Positions 17,805 through 26,277 are shown, numbered from the stretch's first letter. The stretch is DNA of 64,000 nucleotides from Flavobacterium sp. NRK1 (GCF_024054175.1 NZ_JAMXLA010000001.1:3380140-3444139), one strand, 5' to 3'. Notes: generated by a model not told the origin, from the letters alone. Made by a program: numbers and translations.

Positions 17805-17945
17805 TTGAATTTTCGGCGTTTATACAAAGCTAAGCAATTGCATATGTACTGGCAACGGTTTATTTTTAGAACATAACGTTAAAAACAGGAATAAGGCTGG
17901 TATATTTTTTCTAATTTTATATTTCATTCTGCTAATGCCACACCT

Positions 17946-19736
17946 ATGCAATTACAAGCCGGACATATTTTAAAAAAACTGATACAATCTATATGTATTC
18001 TTATAGTACTGGTATCATCTTATACAGTTAATGCACAACTGTTAACGGCTACAAAAAGTGCTGCCGAAACAACAGAAGAAATCCCGCAGGATTCTTTAGG
18101 CAGGCGCAATCCCCGCGGAACGGTTAATGGATTTATTCAGGCTATGGCGGATCAGAACTACGTTAGGGCAAGTCAGTACCTGGTATTAAGCAAACGTTCT
18201 TTCAGGAAGGAAGAAGAAAGAGAACGCATAGTAAAATCTTTTCAGAGTTTACTCGATCAAAGCGGCGATATTGTTCCCTATTCATTAATAAGCAACAAAA
18301 GTACGGGACGCACCGACGATGATCTTGGACAGGGTATAGACCTTGTAGGTACAATTACAGTAGACGATAAACCTATAAGCCTTTATGTAGAAAACCAGGC
18401 AGGCGAAAAAGATCCGCCGCTATGGCAATTTTCCGCAGAAACGGTAGATGCTATTGCGGCAATAAATACTGAAGACCAAACATTGCTTGACAGAATACTG
18501 CCGGATGCACTTAAAGAAAGAAAGCTCGCAGGAGTACCTGTAGGCCACTGGGTTGCAGTTGTAGTATTAGTGCTTATTTCCTATTTAATGGCATGGGGAA
18601 TTATTGCACTCATTAGTTTTTTACTAATAAAATTATGGCCCAAAGCACGCACGCAAAAAATGGAAGCCATTATAGAGGCTTTTTCGTTACCGCTAAAATT
18701 ATATCTGGCGGTTTGGCTTTTTGTCTCGTTATCGCAGCATGTAGGTATTTCTATTATAGTGCGTCAAAGGTTTAGTTATATAACTGTTACCATAGGCATT
18801 GTAGCATTTTTAATATTACTTTGGAAACTAACTGACTTTATAAGCGTTTACAGCAAGGAGAAAATGACATTGCGTGGCCGTATATCTGCCATATCCGTAA
18901 TATTATTTTTAAGAAGAACCGCTAAAATGGCTATTGTTATAATAGGTGTAATAGCTATTCTTGGTGCTATAGGTTTTGATGTTACCACCTGGCTGGCAGC
19001 ATTAGGTATTGGTGGTATTGCGCTGGCTTTAGGTGCACAAAAAACTGTAGAGAACTTTGTAGGAAGCGTAGCCCTTATAACCGATCAGCCAATACGTGTG
19101 GGAGATTTTTGCCGTGTGGGAGATATTAAAGGAACCGTAGAGTCTATAGGGATGCGCTCTACAACACTGCGCACAGTGGCAAGAACGATAGTAACCATAC
19201 CTAATGGCGAATTCTCTTCTAACAGTATCGAAAATTATTCACAGCGCGATCGTTTCCTGTTTAACCATGTGTTTGGCTTAAGAACTGAAACTTCACCGGA
19301 TCAGATACGTTATCTTCTGGTTGAATTACGTGCAATACTCTACTCCCACCCTTTGATTAATCCCGAACCGGCAAAAGTGCGGTTTACAGGTGTGGGGGAA
19401 AGTTCATGGAATATTGAAATACTGGCTTATATAGAAGTGGGTAATTTTGACGCCTCGCAGGAGGTACAGGAAGATTTATTACTCCGCATGATGGATGTAA
19501 TAAACAAAAGCGGCAGTGGTTTTGCCTTCCCTTCTCAAACGGTATATTTTGCAAAAGATGGCGGCCTGTCTAAAGAAAAATCAGATGAAGCCGCGACCAA
19601 AGTAAAAAACTGGAAAGAAAACAAAGAGTTACACCTGCCTAAATTTGACCCGAAACATATTGATGAACTTAAAGGTAGTATTCAGTATCCCGAGGAAGGA
19701 AGTGTTCTTAACAAAGATGAAGAAAACGGCAAATAG
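17946..19736 (+). CDS. MscS-family mechanosensitive channel with periplasmic N-terminal domain
   Basis: 596 residues. Signal peptide (about 1-30, ending VNAQL). A soluble N-terminal domain (~50-170) contains GTVNGFIQAMADQNYVRASQYL. Then come five or so membrane helices (~195-370), with the pore helix ALGIGGIALALGAQKTVENF and the beta domain RVGDFCRVGDIKGTVESIGMR, both MscS hallmarks, and a long C-terminal cytoplasmic part. It releases solutes on hypo-osmotic shock. The extra extracytoplasmic domain makes it longer than E. coli MscS, resembling larger MscS paralogues. Confidence 0.9.
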   Translation: MQLQAGHILKKLIQSICILIVLVSSYTVNAQLLTATKSAAETTEEIPQDSLGRRNPRGTVNGFIQAMADQNYVRASQYLVLSKRSFRKEEERERIVKSFQSLLDQSGDIVPYSLISNKSTGRTDDDLGQGIDLVGTITVDDKPISLYVENQAGEKDPPLWQFSAETVDAIAAINTEDQTLLDRILPDALKERKLAGVPVGHWVAVVVLVLISYLMAWGIIALISFLLIKLWPKARTQKMEAIIEAFSLPLKLYLAVWLFVSLSQHVGISIIVRQRFSYITVTIGIVAFLILLWKLTDFISVYSKEKMTLRGRISAISVILFLRRTAKMAIVIIGVIAILGAIGFDVTTWLAALGIGGIALALGAQKTVENFVGSVALITDQPIRVGDFCRVGDIKGTVESIGMRSTTLRTVARTIVTIPNGEFSSNSIENYSQRDRFLFNHVFGLRTETSPDQIRYLLVELRAILYSHPLINPEPAKVRFTGVGESSWNIEILAYIEVGNFDASQEVQEDLLLRMMDVINKSGSGFAFPSQTVYFAKDGGLSKEKSDEAATKVKNWKENKELHLPKFDPKHIDELKGSIQYPEEGSVLNKDEENGK

Positions 19737-19799
19737 CAAAAGATGTGTTTTTGCATAATTATGTATGCTTTCTTATCTTCGTGATCCGATTTCGCTTTG

Positions 19800-19833
19800 T
19801 GACCTCGATGGGATTCGAACCCGCAACCTCACG
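19800..19833 (-). tRNA. 3' fragment of a tRNA gene (T-arm plus acceptor strand)
   Basis: On the minus strand the sequence contains a T-arm-like GCGGG-TTCGAAT-CCCAT, with the invariant TTCRANY loop, followed by CGAGGTC and a discriminator-like A. In tRNA terms these are positions ~49-73. The next upstream bases on that strand do not form an anticodon arm, so the gene is broken. One T-stem pair (C-A) is mismatched, as expected of a relic. The acceptor strand and T-arm resemble an Arg-type tRNA, but identity is not secure. It ends 6 bases before the recG ATG on the other strand. Confidence 0.6.
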
Positions 19834-19838
19834 TATTT

Positions 19839-21938
19839 ATGAACAACCTACTCGAAACCCCTATTGAATACCTTAAAGGTGTGGGCCCGGCGCGCGGTGA
19901 GCTGCTCCGGAAAGAGTTGGGTATTCATAAGTATGCCGACCTTATAAACCTTTACCCAAACCGCTATATAGACCGTACCCGCTATTACCGCATCAACGAA
20001 TTGCTAAACAGCAATAGCGAAGTTCAGGTGGTAGGCAAAGTAATAAACATCAAGTCGATTGGCGAGAAGCGAACACGTCTTGTGGCTACTTTTACCGATG
20101 GCACAGGCGAAATGGAACTGGTTTGGTTTCAGGGGCAAAAATGGATTCGTGAGAACCTGAAGATCAATACGCCTTATGTAGTGTTTGGTAAAGCCACATC
20201 GTTTAATGGCGTATTTAATATGGCGCATCCTGAAATGGAATTGCTTACCGAGCATGAGCAAAGCCTGCGAAGTGCTATGCAGCCTATCTATCCTTCTACC
20301 GAAAAACTGGTACAGCGTGGCATTACCAATAAGGTAGTAAACAAGATCATGCAGCAGTTGTTTATAGAAACCCAGGCATTGTTTACCGAAACCCTGCCCG
20401 GACATTTAATAAACGAACTGCAGCTTATCCCGAAAAATGCGGCATTGTTTAATGTGCATTTCCCTAAGAGCCAGGATTTGCTGGCAAGGGCACAATTCAG
20501 GCTAAAGTTTGAAGAATTATTTTTTATTCAGCTACAGCTTATAACCAAGAACCTTATAAGGAAACATAAAATAAAAGGGAATCCGTTTGATAAGGTAGGC
20601 GATTATTTTACAGGGTTCTACCAAAATCATTTGCCTTTTGAACTGACCGGTGCGCAAAAACGTGTTTTAAAAGAGATCCGTCATGATATGGGGCAGCCTG
20701 CCCAAATGAACCGCCTGCTACAGGGCGATGTAGGCTCGGGTAAAACCATTGTGGCATTAATGAGTATGCTATTAGCACTGGATAACGGATTTCAGGCGTG
20801 TTTAATGGCGCCGACAGAGATATTAGCCAATCAGCATTTTGCAGGGCTAAACGAACTGGCTAAGCCATTAGGAATAAACATAAAGATACTTACCGGCTCA
20901 ACTAAAACGTCAGAGCGAAAAATTATACATGAGCAGTTAGAATCGGGGGAGCTGCATATTATTATTGGCACCCATGCCCTGCTTGAAGATAAAGTTCAGT
21001 TTAAGAACCTCGGACTGGCTATTATAGACGAACAGCACCGTTTTGGTGTAGAGCAGCGCAGTAAATTATGGCATAAAAATGAGATTCCGCCGCATGTGCT
21101 TGTTATGACCGCCACCCCTATTCCGCGGACGCTTGCCATGAGCCTGTATGGTGATCTGGATATTTCGGTAATTGATGAACTCCCTCCCGGACGTAAACCC
21201 ATACAAACGGTTCACCGTTATGACAGCAACCGCCTTAAAGTATGGGCTTTTCTTAAAGAAGAGATTGCCAAAGGAAGGCAGATATACATTGTTTATCCGT
21301 TGATACAGGAAAGCGAGAAAATGGACTATAAAGACCTTATGGATGGCTACGAAAGCATTTCGCGCGACTTTCCATTACCGCAGTACAGCGTGAGCATTGT
21401 ACACGGTAAAATGAAACCCTCGGAAAAAGACAGCGAAATGGAACGTTTTGCCAAAGGCAAAACCAATATAATGGTAGCCACCACAGTTATAGAGGTAGGT
21501 GTAAATGTACCCAACGCCAGTGTTATGATCATAGAAAGTGCCGAACGTTTCGGGCTTTCGCAATTGCACCAGCTTCGCGGACGTGTAGGACGTGGGGCCG
21601 AACAAAGTTACTGCATATTAATGACAGGACAGAAACTTAGCAACGACAGCAAAATACGTATGGACACCATGTGCCGTACCAACGATGGTTTTGAAATTTC
21701 TGAGGTTGACCTTAAACTGCGCGGCCCCGGTGATATTATGGGCAAACAGCAAAGCGGTGTACTCAACCTGCAAATTGCCGATTTGGTACGAGACAAAGAC
21801 ATACTACAACTGGCACGCCACCATGCCATAAAGATACTTAAAGACGATGCCGCCCTGGCACGCCCCGAGCATACTGCTATGCGCAATGCTTTTTTGGAAA
21901 TGAGCAAGAAGAAAAGTATTTGGAATTATATTAGTTAA
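19839..21938 (+). CDS. recG: ATP-dependent DNA helicase RecG
   Basis: 699 residues, full length. The N-terminal wedge/OB domain (about 60-140, EVQVVGKVINIKSIGEKRTRL-like) binds branched DNA. Motif I GDVGSGKT at 296-303, motif II DEQH at 397-400 (variant of DExH), motif III TATPIPRT and motif VI QLRGRVGRG follow. RecG reverses stalled forks and branch-migrates Holliday junctions. Base composition is clearly richer in GC than most neighbours: counted by hand, 38 of 60 bases at 21541-21600. The start sits right beside a tRNA relic. Confidence 0.96.
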   Translation: MNNLLETPIEYLKGVGPARGELLRKELGIHKYADLINLYPNRYIDRTRYYRINELLNSNSEVQVVGKVINIKSIGEKRTRLVATFTDGTGEMELVWFQGQKWIRENLKINTPYVVFGKATSFNGVFNMAHPEMELLTEHEQSLRSAMQPIYPSTEKLVQRGITNKVVNKIMQQLFIETQALFTETLPGHLINELQLIPKNAALFNVHFPKSQDLLARAQFRLKFEELFFIQLQLITKNLIRKHKIKGNPFDKVGDYFTGFYQNHLPFELTGAQKRVLKEIRHDMGQPAQMNRLLQGDVGSGKTIVALMSMLLALDNGFQACLMAPTEILANQHFAGLNELAKPLGINIKILTGSTKTSERKIIHEQLESGELHIIIGTHALLEDKVQFKNLGLAIIDEQHRFGVEQRSKLWHKNEIPPHVLVMTATPIPRTLAMSLYGDLDISVIDELPPGRKPIQTVHRYDSNRLKVWAFLKEEIAKGRQIYIVYPLIQESEKMDYKDLMDGYESISRDFPLPQYSVSIVHGKMKPSEKDSEMERFAKGKTNIMVATTVIEVGVNVPNASVMIIESAERFGLSQLHQLRGRVGRGAEQSYCILMTGQKLSNDSKIRMDTMCRTNDGFEISEVDLKLRGPGDIMGKQQSGVLNLQIADLVRDKDILQLARHHAIKILKDDAALARPEHTAMRNAFLEMSKKKSIWNYIS

Positions 21939-21970
21939 CAGTTGCTTAATTATACACACTACGCGATCCC

Positions 21971-21996
21971 TGTCATTACGAAGAGAAACGACGTGG
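21971..21996. repeat. possible dispersed intergenic repeat
   Basis: TGTCATTACGAAGAGAAACG and following bases resemble the common 'GTCATTGCGAGG-AACGAAGC' intergenic repeats of Bacteroidota. Only one copy is in the window, so repeat status is recalled, not shown. Confidence 0.3.
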
Positions 21997-22015
21997 TTTA
22001 ATATCAAAAGAAAAT

Positions 22016-22966
22016 TTAACTTAATACCCTGATAATCTCACCTAAAAGCACATCCAAATCACTACTAAAATTAACTTGAGTTTTTGTTGGCAAAATCTCT
22101 TTTTTCCTAATATGAGTATGTAAAAACGAATCTGCTATTTTTCTGGAACTTTTATCTAAATGTATCATTGAATCTTTAAAACTTTTTGAACCATGCCCTC
22201 CCGCAACATCAGTAAAAGTCGTTTTGTTAAAAATTGGTGGAACGTGATCAATAATGGCACGCGTTAGCATTCCAACAGAAAAATAACACTTTGTTGAATA
22301 TGCAACATTCAACTCTATACATTTTCTTACAAGTTTAGTTAAATCAAATTCTAAATTATTTATTTTTTTCAATTGTTCAATTCTTTCAGGATCAACAAAT
22401 ACTGATCCTTCCCCTAAATCTTTATTTTCTTTTTTTATTTGATCAACAATAAATTCAGTATGTGCTTTTTCGTCATAAATCAATTCCCCCATTTCATTTA
22501 CCCACATAAATCCATGCACTTCAACCTGAGTATTTTTATTACTATTTTTAATTTCTGTTTTTAAATATTTAGTCCAATCCTCCATAACTTTAATTAATTT
22601 ATCGACATCAATACTAAGTCGATATAAGGCTATAACATATTGGGCACTTTGTTTAAGTGATTTACCAGAATTTTTTAACCTATAAAATTCTTTAAAAACA
22701 ACTTGGTTCGTTATTCCAATTTTTATTACTCCATCAATAGTTCCCTCACTTAAAAATTTAATGTAACTGTCAGTTATTTTAAGTTTTTCATTTTCTTCGA
22801 TTATAATACCACATAAGCGCAAAAAATTAAGAGCTTTTTTTACATAGCTAGGTGTTTTTGCAATTGCATAAACAATTTTATTCTCAGTAATATCATCAGC
22901 TGAATATAATGTGAAATATTCTAAAATTTCTTCACATAACTTAAATGAAGGACTAATTAGATGCAT
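22016..22966 (-). CDS. winged-helix plus Rx4H (HEPN-like) domain protein, function unknown
   Basis: 316 residues, no signal peptide. Residues ~8-75 look like a winged helix (KTPSYVKKALNFLRLCGII, then a beta wing). A linker containing VHGFMWVNEMGELI (~149-162) follows. The C-terminal domain (~202-316) has motifs recalled from a widespread family of hypothetical proteins: VAYSTKCYFSVGMLTRAIID, HVPPIF, KSFKDSMIHLDKSSRKIADS and HIRKKEILPTKTQVNFSSDL. Within it, Arg236-x4-His241 fits the Rx4-6H signature of HEPN RNases; that reading is an inference. Its start overlaps the end of the upstream gene by 14 bases, so the two are translationally coupled. Very AT-rich (14 G/C in the 60 bases at 22681-22740). 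Possible defence effector. Confidence 0.6.
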   Translation of the reverse strand: MHLISPSFKLCEEILEYFTLYSADDITENKIVYAIAKTPSYVKKALNFLRLCGIIIEENEKLKITDSYIKFLSEGTIDGVIKIGITNQVVFKEFYRLKNSGKSLKQSAQYVIALYRLSIDVDKLIKVMEDWTKYLKTEIKNSNKNTQVEVHGFMWVNEMGELIYDEKAHTEFIVDQIKKENKDLGEGSVFVDPERIEQLKKINNLEFDLTKLVRKCIELNVAYSTKCYFSVGMLTRAIIDHVPPIFNKTTFTDVAGGHGSKSFKDSMIHLDKSSRKIADSFLHTHIRKKEILPTKTQVNFSSDLDVLLGEIIRVLS

Positions 22967-23753
22967 TGGCTAATAACTTTTTTCTGATTTTTACTAAAGT
23001 TGCTTCAACAATTAGTAGATCATCCTCTTCCTGAATTTCTAGTGTTGTATTCATACCAGGTCCAACAAATTTAATTGTATATACATTCGATGGAACAATT
23101 AAAGCCTCATCAAAATAAGGTTGAGGTATTGACGGGTTAGTTTCAACATTACTTGATATGATTTCGGCATTAGACTCTACATCGTCATCATTTACAATTA
23201 TTTGATTGTCGTTATCGTCATTTAACAAAATATCGTTACCTGACAAAGTAGCTAAGGAAGCTATACTTAATAATTTAATCAAAAACTCACCTCCTTTTTG
23301 ATAATATACGGGACTTTTGTTAGGTATTCCATCTTTTAGAAAATGCTCTAACTCATGTAATGTTTTTTCTTTTTCATTTTTAAAAAATTCAGATTTTAAA
23401 GTTTGAAATAGAATATGGTTTTTAAAATGCTCTTTTAATTTATCTTTAGCTGCATCTTCTCTACCAGCTTTTAGTTCATAAGTTATATTTCTAACATAAG
23501 AGTTTTCATTAACTAAAAATTTTTGATTTTTTCCTTTCCCTCTTTCTTCTTCAACGATACCTAAATATTTCAGATAAGATAAATTCCTACTAATGTTATC
23601 CTCATTATTAGTATACAATCCCGACTTAATTAATTGTTCTTTACTAAATACATTTCCTGTTTTAGAAATAGTCAATAAATATCGCCATATTGATTCAGGA
23701 TTAACAAGCATCCAATTGCTTGGTAACTTAATCTTTTCATTTAAATTCTCCAT
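22953..23753 (-). CDS. winged-helix protein, first gene of AT-rich two-gene cassette
   Basis: 266 residues, cytoplasmic. Residues ~20-85 form a winged-helix-like fold (SKEQLIKSGLYT, then ISRNLSYLKYLGIVEEERG and a basic wing GKGKNQKFL). A helical section (95-170) leads to an Asp/Asn-rich acidic linker (~173-195, LLNDDNDNQIIVNDDDVES). A conserved-looking C-terminal segment (224-262) reads YTIKFVGPGMNTTLEIQEE then a helix ending KIRKKLL. No named family is recognised. It could be a DNA-binding sensor, regulator or antitoxin for the overlapping downstream gene. An inverted repeat at 23786-23806 sits just upstream. Confidence 0.6.
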   Translation of the reverse strand: MENLNEKIKLPSNWMLVNPESIWRYLLTISKTGNVFSKEQLIKSGLYTNNEDNISRNLSYLKYLGIVEEERGKGKNQKFLVNENSYVRNITYELKAGREDAAKDKLKEHFKNHILFQTLKSEFFKNEKEKTLHELEHFLKDGIPNKSPVYYQKGGEFLIKLLSIASLATLSGNDILLNDDNDNQIIVNDDDVESNAEIISSNVETNPSIPQPYFDEALIVPSNVYTIKFVGPGMNTTLEIQEEDDLLIVEATLVKIRKKLLANASN

Positions 23754-23785
23754 AATTTTTAATTATTATATACAAAATAAAAACA

Positions 23786-23806
23786 ACTTACCTAGACAAC
23801 GTAAGT
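23786..23806. promoter_or_regulatory. inverted repeat upstream of the AT-rich cassette, operator candidate
   Basis: ACTTAC (23786-23791) / GTAAGT (23801-23806), centred about 43 bases upstream of the cassette start codon. The position suits repression or autoregulation by the winged-helix product. The short arms mean chance is possible. Confidence 0.3.
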
Positions 23807-23958
23807 CATTTTCAAAATTACAAAACAAGAAATATAAATCATTTAAATTTTATTCACAAAACATACCATTTATTAACATTTAAAGCGTAATATTTATGAT
23901 TTAAAATAAAACTGTTAATCTAATTTTTCACTTATCAACTATTCCTTAACTTAGGAAT

Positions 23959-24738
23959 ATGAAAATCGCAACTTATAATGTAAACGGAGTTAACGGCAGG
24001 CTTCCGGTACTTTTGCGCTGGCTTGGCGAGGCAAAGCCTGATATTATATGCCTGCAGGAGCTTAAAGCACCACAGGAAAAGTTTCCTGAAGCTGAAATTA
24101 ACAAAGCAGGCTATAATGCTATATGGCACGGGCAAAAGCAATGGAACGGTGTCGCCATCCTCTCAAAAACAGGTTTAAAAGCTGAAGAAGTGGGCCGTGC
24201 ATTGCCCGGTGATGCCGAAGATGTACAAAGCCGTTACCTTGAGGCTATGGTTGAGGGCATACTTATCTGCTGCCTGTACCTGCCCAACGGCAATCCTGCC
24301 CCCGGCCCTAAATTCGATTATAAATTAAAATGGTTTCAGCGATTGACCAATCGTGCCAAGGCATTGTTAGAATTTAAAATTCCGGTTATCCTGCTGGGCG
24401 ACTTTAATGTTATGCCTACCGAACTGGACGTATATAAACCCGAACGCTGGGTAAAGGATGCGCTCTTCAGGCCGGAAGTGCGTGAGGCTTTTCATAACCT
24501 TGTGGCACAGGGCTGGACAGATGCCATACGTAAACTCTACCCCAACGAGAAGATCTATACCTTTTGGGATTATTTCCGAAATGCATACGGCCGCGATGCC
24601 GGACTGCGGATAGATCATTTCCTGCTAAGTCCGCAACTCGTAGATAAATTAAAAAACGCTAAGGTTGACCGCCATGTGCGCGGCTGGGAAAAGACCAGCG
24701 ATCATGCCCCCGTATGGATAGAGATAGATAGTAAATAG
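23959..24738 (+). CDS. xth: exodeoxyribonuclease III
   Basis: 259 residues, exonuclease III/AP endonuclease family. It nicks DNA 5' of abasic sites and removes 3' blocks in base excision repair. Metal and catalytic motifs: ATYNVNGV (Asn7), LQELKAP (Glu34), LLGDFNVMPTELDVY (Asp/Asn pair), LRIDHFLLS and the terminal KTSDHAPVWIEI with the catalytic Asp-His. GC-rich (32 of 60 bases at 24421-24480), like recG and unlike the two genes between them. Confidence 0.95.
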   Translation: MKIATYNVNGVNGRLPVLLRWLGEAKPDIICLQELKAPQEKFPEAEINKAGYNAIWHGQKQWNGVAILSKTGLKAEEVGRALPGDAEDVQSRYLEAMVEGILICCLYLPNGNPAPGPKFDYKLKWFQRLTNRAKALLEFKIPVILLGDFNVMPTELDVYKPERWVKDALFRPEVREAFHNLVAQGWTDAIRKLYPNEKIYTFWDYFRNAYGRDAGLRIDHFLLSPQLVDKLKNAKVDRHVRGWEKTSDHAPVWIEIDSK

Positions 24739-24937
24739 GTTTGCGCAGTTTTAAATCAGCACTCACCAATGTACTGACAACCGGCTGTTTAATGAAAAAC
24801 ACGTTATTAAACCAAGTTTTTATCGGTTTACCTGTACATAATTTCCATTCATCTATTTAAAACTACCATTCACCTAAAAATCAAATAAGTATAATTTTGA
24901 TTGAGTAAGTTTGGGTATAACTTTAAACCTTACGCTC

Positions 24938-25042
24938 ATGAGAAATGCCCCCCACGCACATTCTTTCAGGAAAAACTTTACTTTAAGGTTTTCAGCGCTT
25001 ATGTACGCTGTTACACACCTGGAATCGATTATTAGGTTTTAA
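24938..25042 (+). CDS. candidate small protein of 34 residues
   Basis: ATG to TAA, 35 codons, with its own upstream -7 elements (TAAGTTTG ending 24 bases before the ATG) and a terminator 4 bases after the stop. The peptide begins MRNAPHAHSFRKN, continues FTLRFSALMYAVTHL and ends SIIRF. It is basic (four Arg, one Lys, three His, one Glu) with an amphipathic or hydrophobic centre, so it could be a short membrane-associated or nucleic-acid-binding peptide. The start-stop-hairpin arrangement is what makes it credible. An untranslated small RNA is the alternative. Confidence 0.45.
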   Translation: MRNAPHAHSFRKNFTLRFSALMYAVTHLESIIRF

Positions 25043-25046
25043 ACGA

Positions 25047-25082
25047 AATAAGGTGGGTACTTTTAGAAGTACCTGCCTTATT
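25047..25082 (+). terminator. long hairpin terminator of the small gene
   Basis: Sixteen consecutive pairs (two are G-U) between 25047-25062 and 25067-25082, with loop TTAG and T-rich sequence after it. Arms read AATAAGGTGGGTACTT and AAGTACCTGCCTTATT. Confidence 0.8.
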
Positions 25083-25164
25083 ATATTACATCATTATACA
25101 TCATAGCCGAAAAATATCTCTACATTTTTCTACATTTGCTTTCGTTAAAATACAATAGCAAACT

Positions 25165-26031
25165 ATGATCTCATACAACCCAAAAGAGTGGTTCTCATTT
25201 ATTTTCAGGTTTCATAAAGGCGATACCTTCAGAAAATTAATTCCTATAATGGCAGGCATTGCTGTTTATTCCGCCATTATTGCTTTTCTGGAAATCGAGT
25301 ATTTTCAGCTTTCAGAAGCCAGTCACATAAAGAATGTTACCGTTATGCATACAATGCTGGGGTTCGTTATCTCATTATTACTTGTTTTCCGAACCAATAC
25401 TGCTTACGACCGTTGGTGGGAAGGAAGAAAAATGTGGGGTGCGCTGGTAAACAACAGTCGTAATTTAGCCCTAAAGCTTGCCGTTATACTTCAGGAGAAA
25501 GAAGATAAAGAAATTATGCGCAAACTTATTCCTGCTTATTCTTCTGTACTTAACCTGCACCTTAAAAACGTAGATATAAGCCATGAGTTGTTTGATGATG
25601 CAACACTCTCGGCAGATCATTACAAACACAAACCCAACCAGATAGCTAAAACCATTATGGCTAAAATTAATGAATTGTATAAGCAGGGCAAAATAACCGG
25701 CGATCAGCTTATTATACTTAATGCCGAGGTGCAGTCGTTAACAGACATTTGCGGTGCATGCGAGCGTATAAAAAACACTCCTATACCCTATTCTTACAGT
25801 GCTTTTATTAAGAAATTCATTTTTGCTTATGTAATTACACTGCCTTTTGGCTATGTGTTTCAGCTTGGTTATTATGTTATACCTGTAGTAGTATTTATAT
25901 TTTATGTGCTTGCCAGCCTTGAGCTGATTGCAGAAGAAATTGAAGATCCGTTCGGTAATGATCCTAATGATCTGCCAACCGCTAAAATTGCCGAGAACAT
26001 AAGTAAAAATGTGGAAGAGCTAATTTATTAA
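25165..26031 (+). CDS. bestrophin-family (UPF0187) anion channel
   Basis: 288 residues, inner membrane. Hydrophobic segments lie at about 25-45, 62-80, 210-230 and 235-255. Family blocks: VFRTNTAYDRWWEGRKMWGALVN in the first half and the C-terminal EEIEDPFGNDPNDLPT, the acidic Ca-clasp-like region of bestrophins. Bacterial homologues form pentameric ion channels (some are cation-selective), so ion preference is not certain. Single-gene unit following the small-gene terminator. Confidence 0.88.
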   Translation: MISYNPKEWFSFIFRFHKGDTFRKLIPIMAGIAVYSAIIAFLEIEYFQLSEASHIKNVTVMHTMLGFVISLLLVFRTNTAYDRWWEGRKMWGALVNNSRNLALKLAVILQEKEDKEIMRKLIPAYSSVLNLHLKNVDISHELFDDATLSADHYKHKPNQIAKTIMAKINELYKQGKITGDQLIILNAEVQSLTDICGACERIKNTPIPYSYSAFIKKFIFAYVITLPFGYVFQLGYYVIPVVVFIFYVLASLELIAEEIEDPFGNDPNDLPTAKIAENISKNVEELIY

Positions 26032-26106
26032 AACGCAGCTTTACAAATAAATTAACAGAACTGAAAAATATCATTTATAACTTTATTGTTCAAAAAATTT
26101 AAAGTT

Positions 26107-26277
26107 ATGAAAGACGATAAAAAACCTTCGGAAAGCAGAATAACTGCCGATGATAACATGAGTAATAATGCTCATTATACAAAATCCGGAAAAGTTGTAC
26201 GTGAAGACGAGCGTGATCAAAACGACAGCTCTGAAGAATGGAATGCAGAAAAAAGCCGCACAAGCCGCAACAAATAA
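26107..26277 (+). CDS. small hydrophilic protein of unknown function
   Basis: 56 residues from the ATG at 26107; the frame extends upstream only to a TTG. Highly charged (MKDDKKPSESRITADD, VREDERDQNDSSEEW), with no hydrophobic core and probably disordered. The GNAT gene starts 23 bases after its stop, so they may share a transcript. No family recognised. Confidence 0.55.
   Translation: MKDDKKPSESRITADDNMSNNAHYTKSGKVVREDERDQNDSSEEWNAEKSRTSRNK

Larger units (their letters stand above)
24739..25164. other. 426-bp gap without a large gene
   Basis: The left part (24739-24937) holds AT-rich noncoding sequence with two TAnnTTTG matches (TAATTTTG 24892-24899, TAAGTTTG 24906-24913). A 34-codon reading frame (24938-25042) and a strong hairpin (25047-25082) fill most of the right part. 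The last ~80 bases are the bestrophin leader. Confidence 0.7.

Noticed and set aside
19750..19770. Terminator of the MscS gene (GCATA...TATGC)
   Set aside because: Stem is only five pairs with a weak T-run, too poor to call with confidence.
22016..23753. Restriction-modification or classical toxin-antitoxin pair
   Set aside because: No methyltransferase or restriction-endonuclease motifs. Both genes are far longer than usual toxin-antitoxin partners. Kept only as an unassigned HEPN-like cassette.
24739..24937. Riboswitch upstream of the small gene
   Set aside because: No known aptamer pattern recognised; only AT-rich sequence and promoter-like elements.
19839..25042. Integrated prophage or conjugative element
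   Set aside because: No integrase, capsid, portal, relaxase or transfer genes; only a tRNA relic and two unknown genes.
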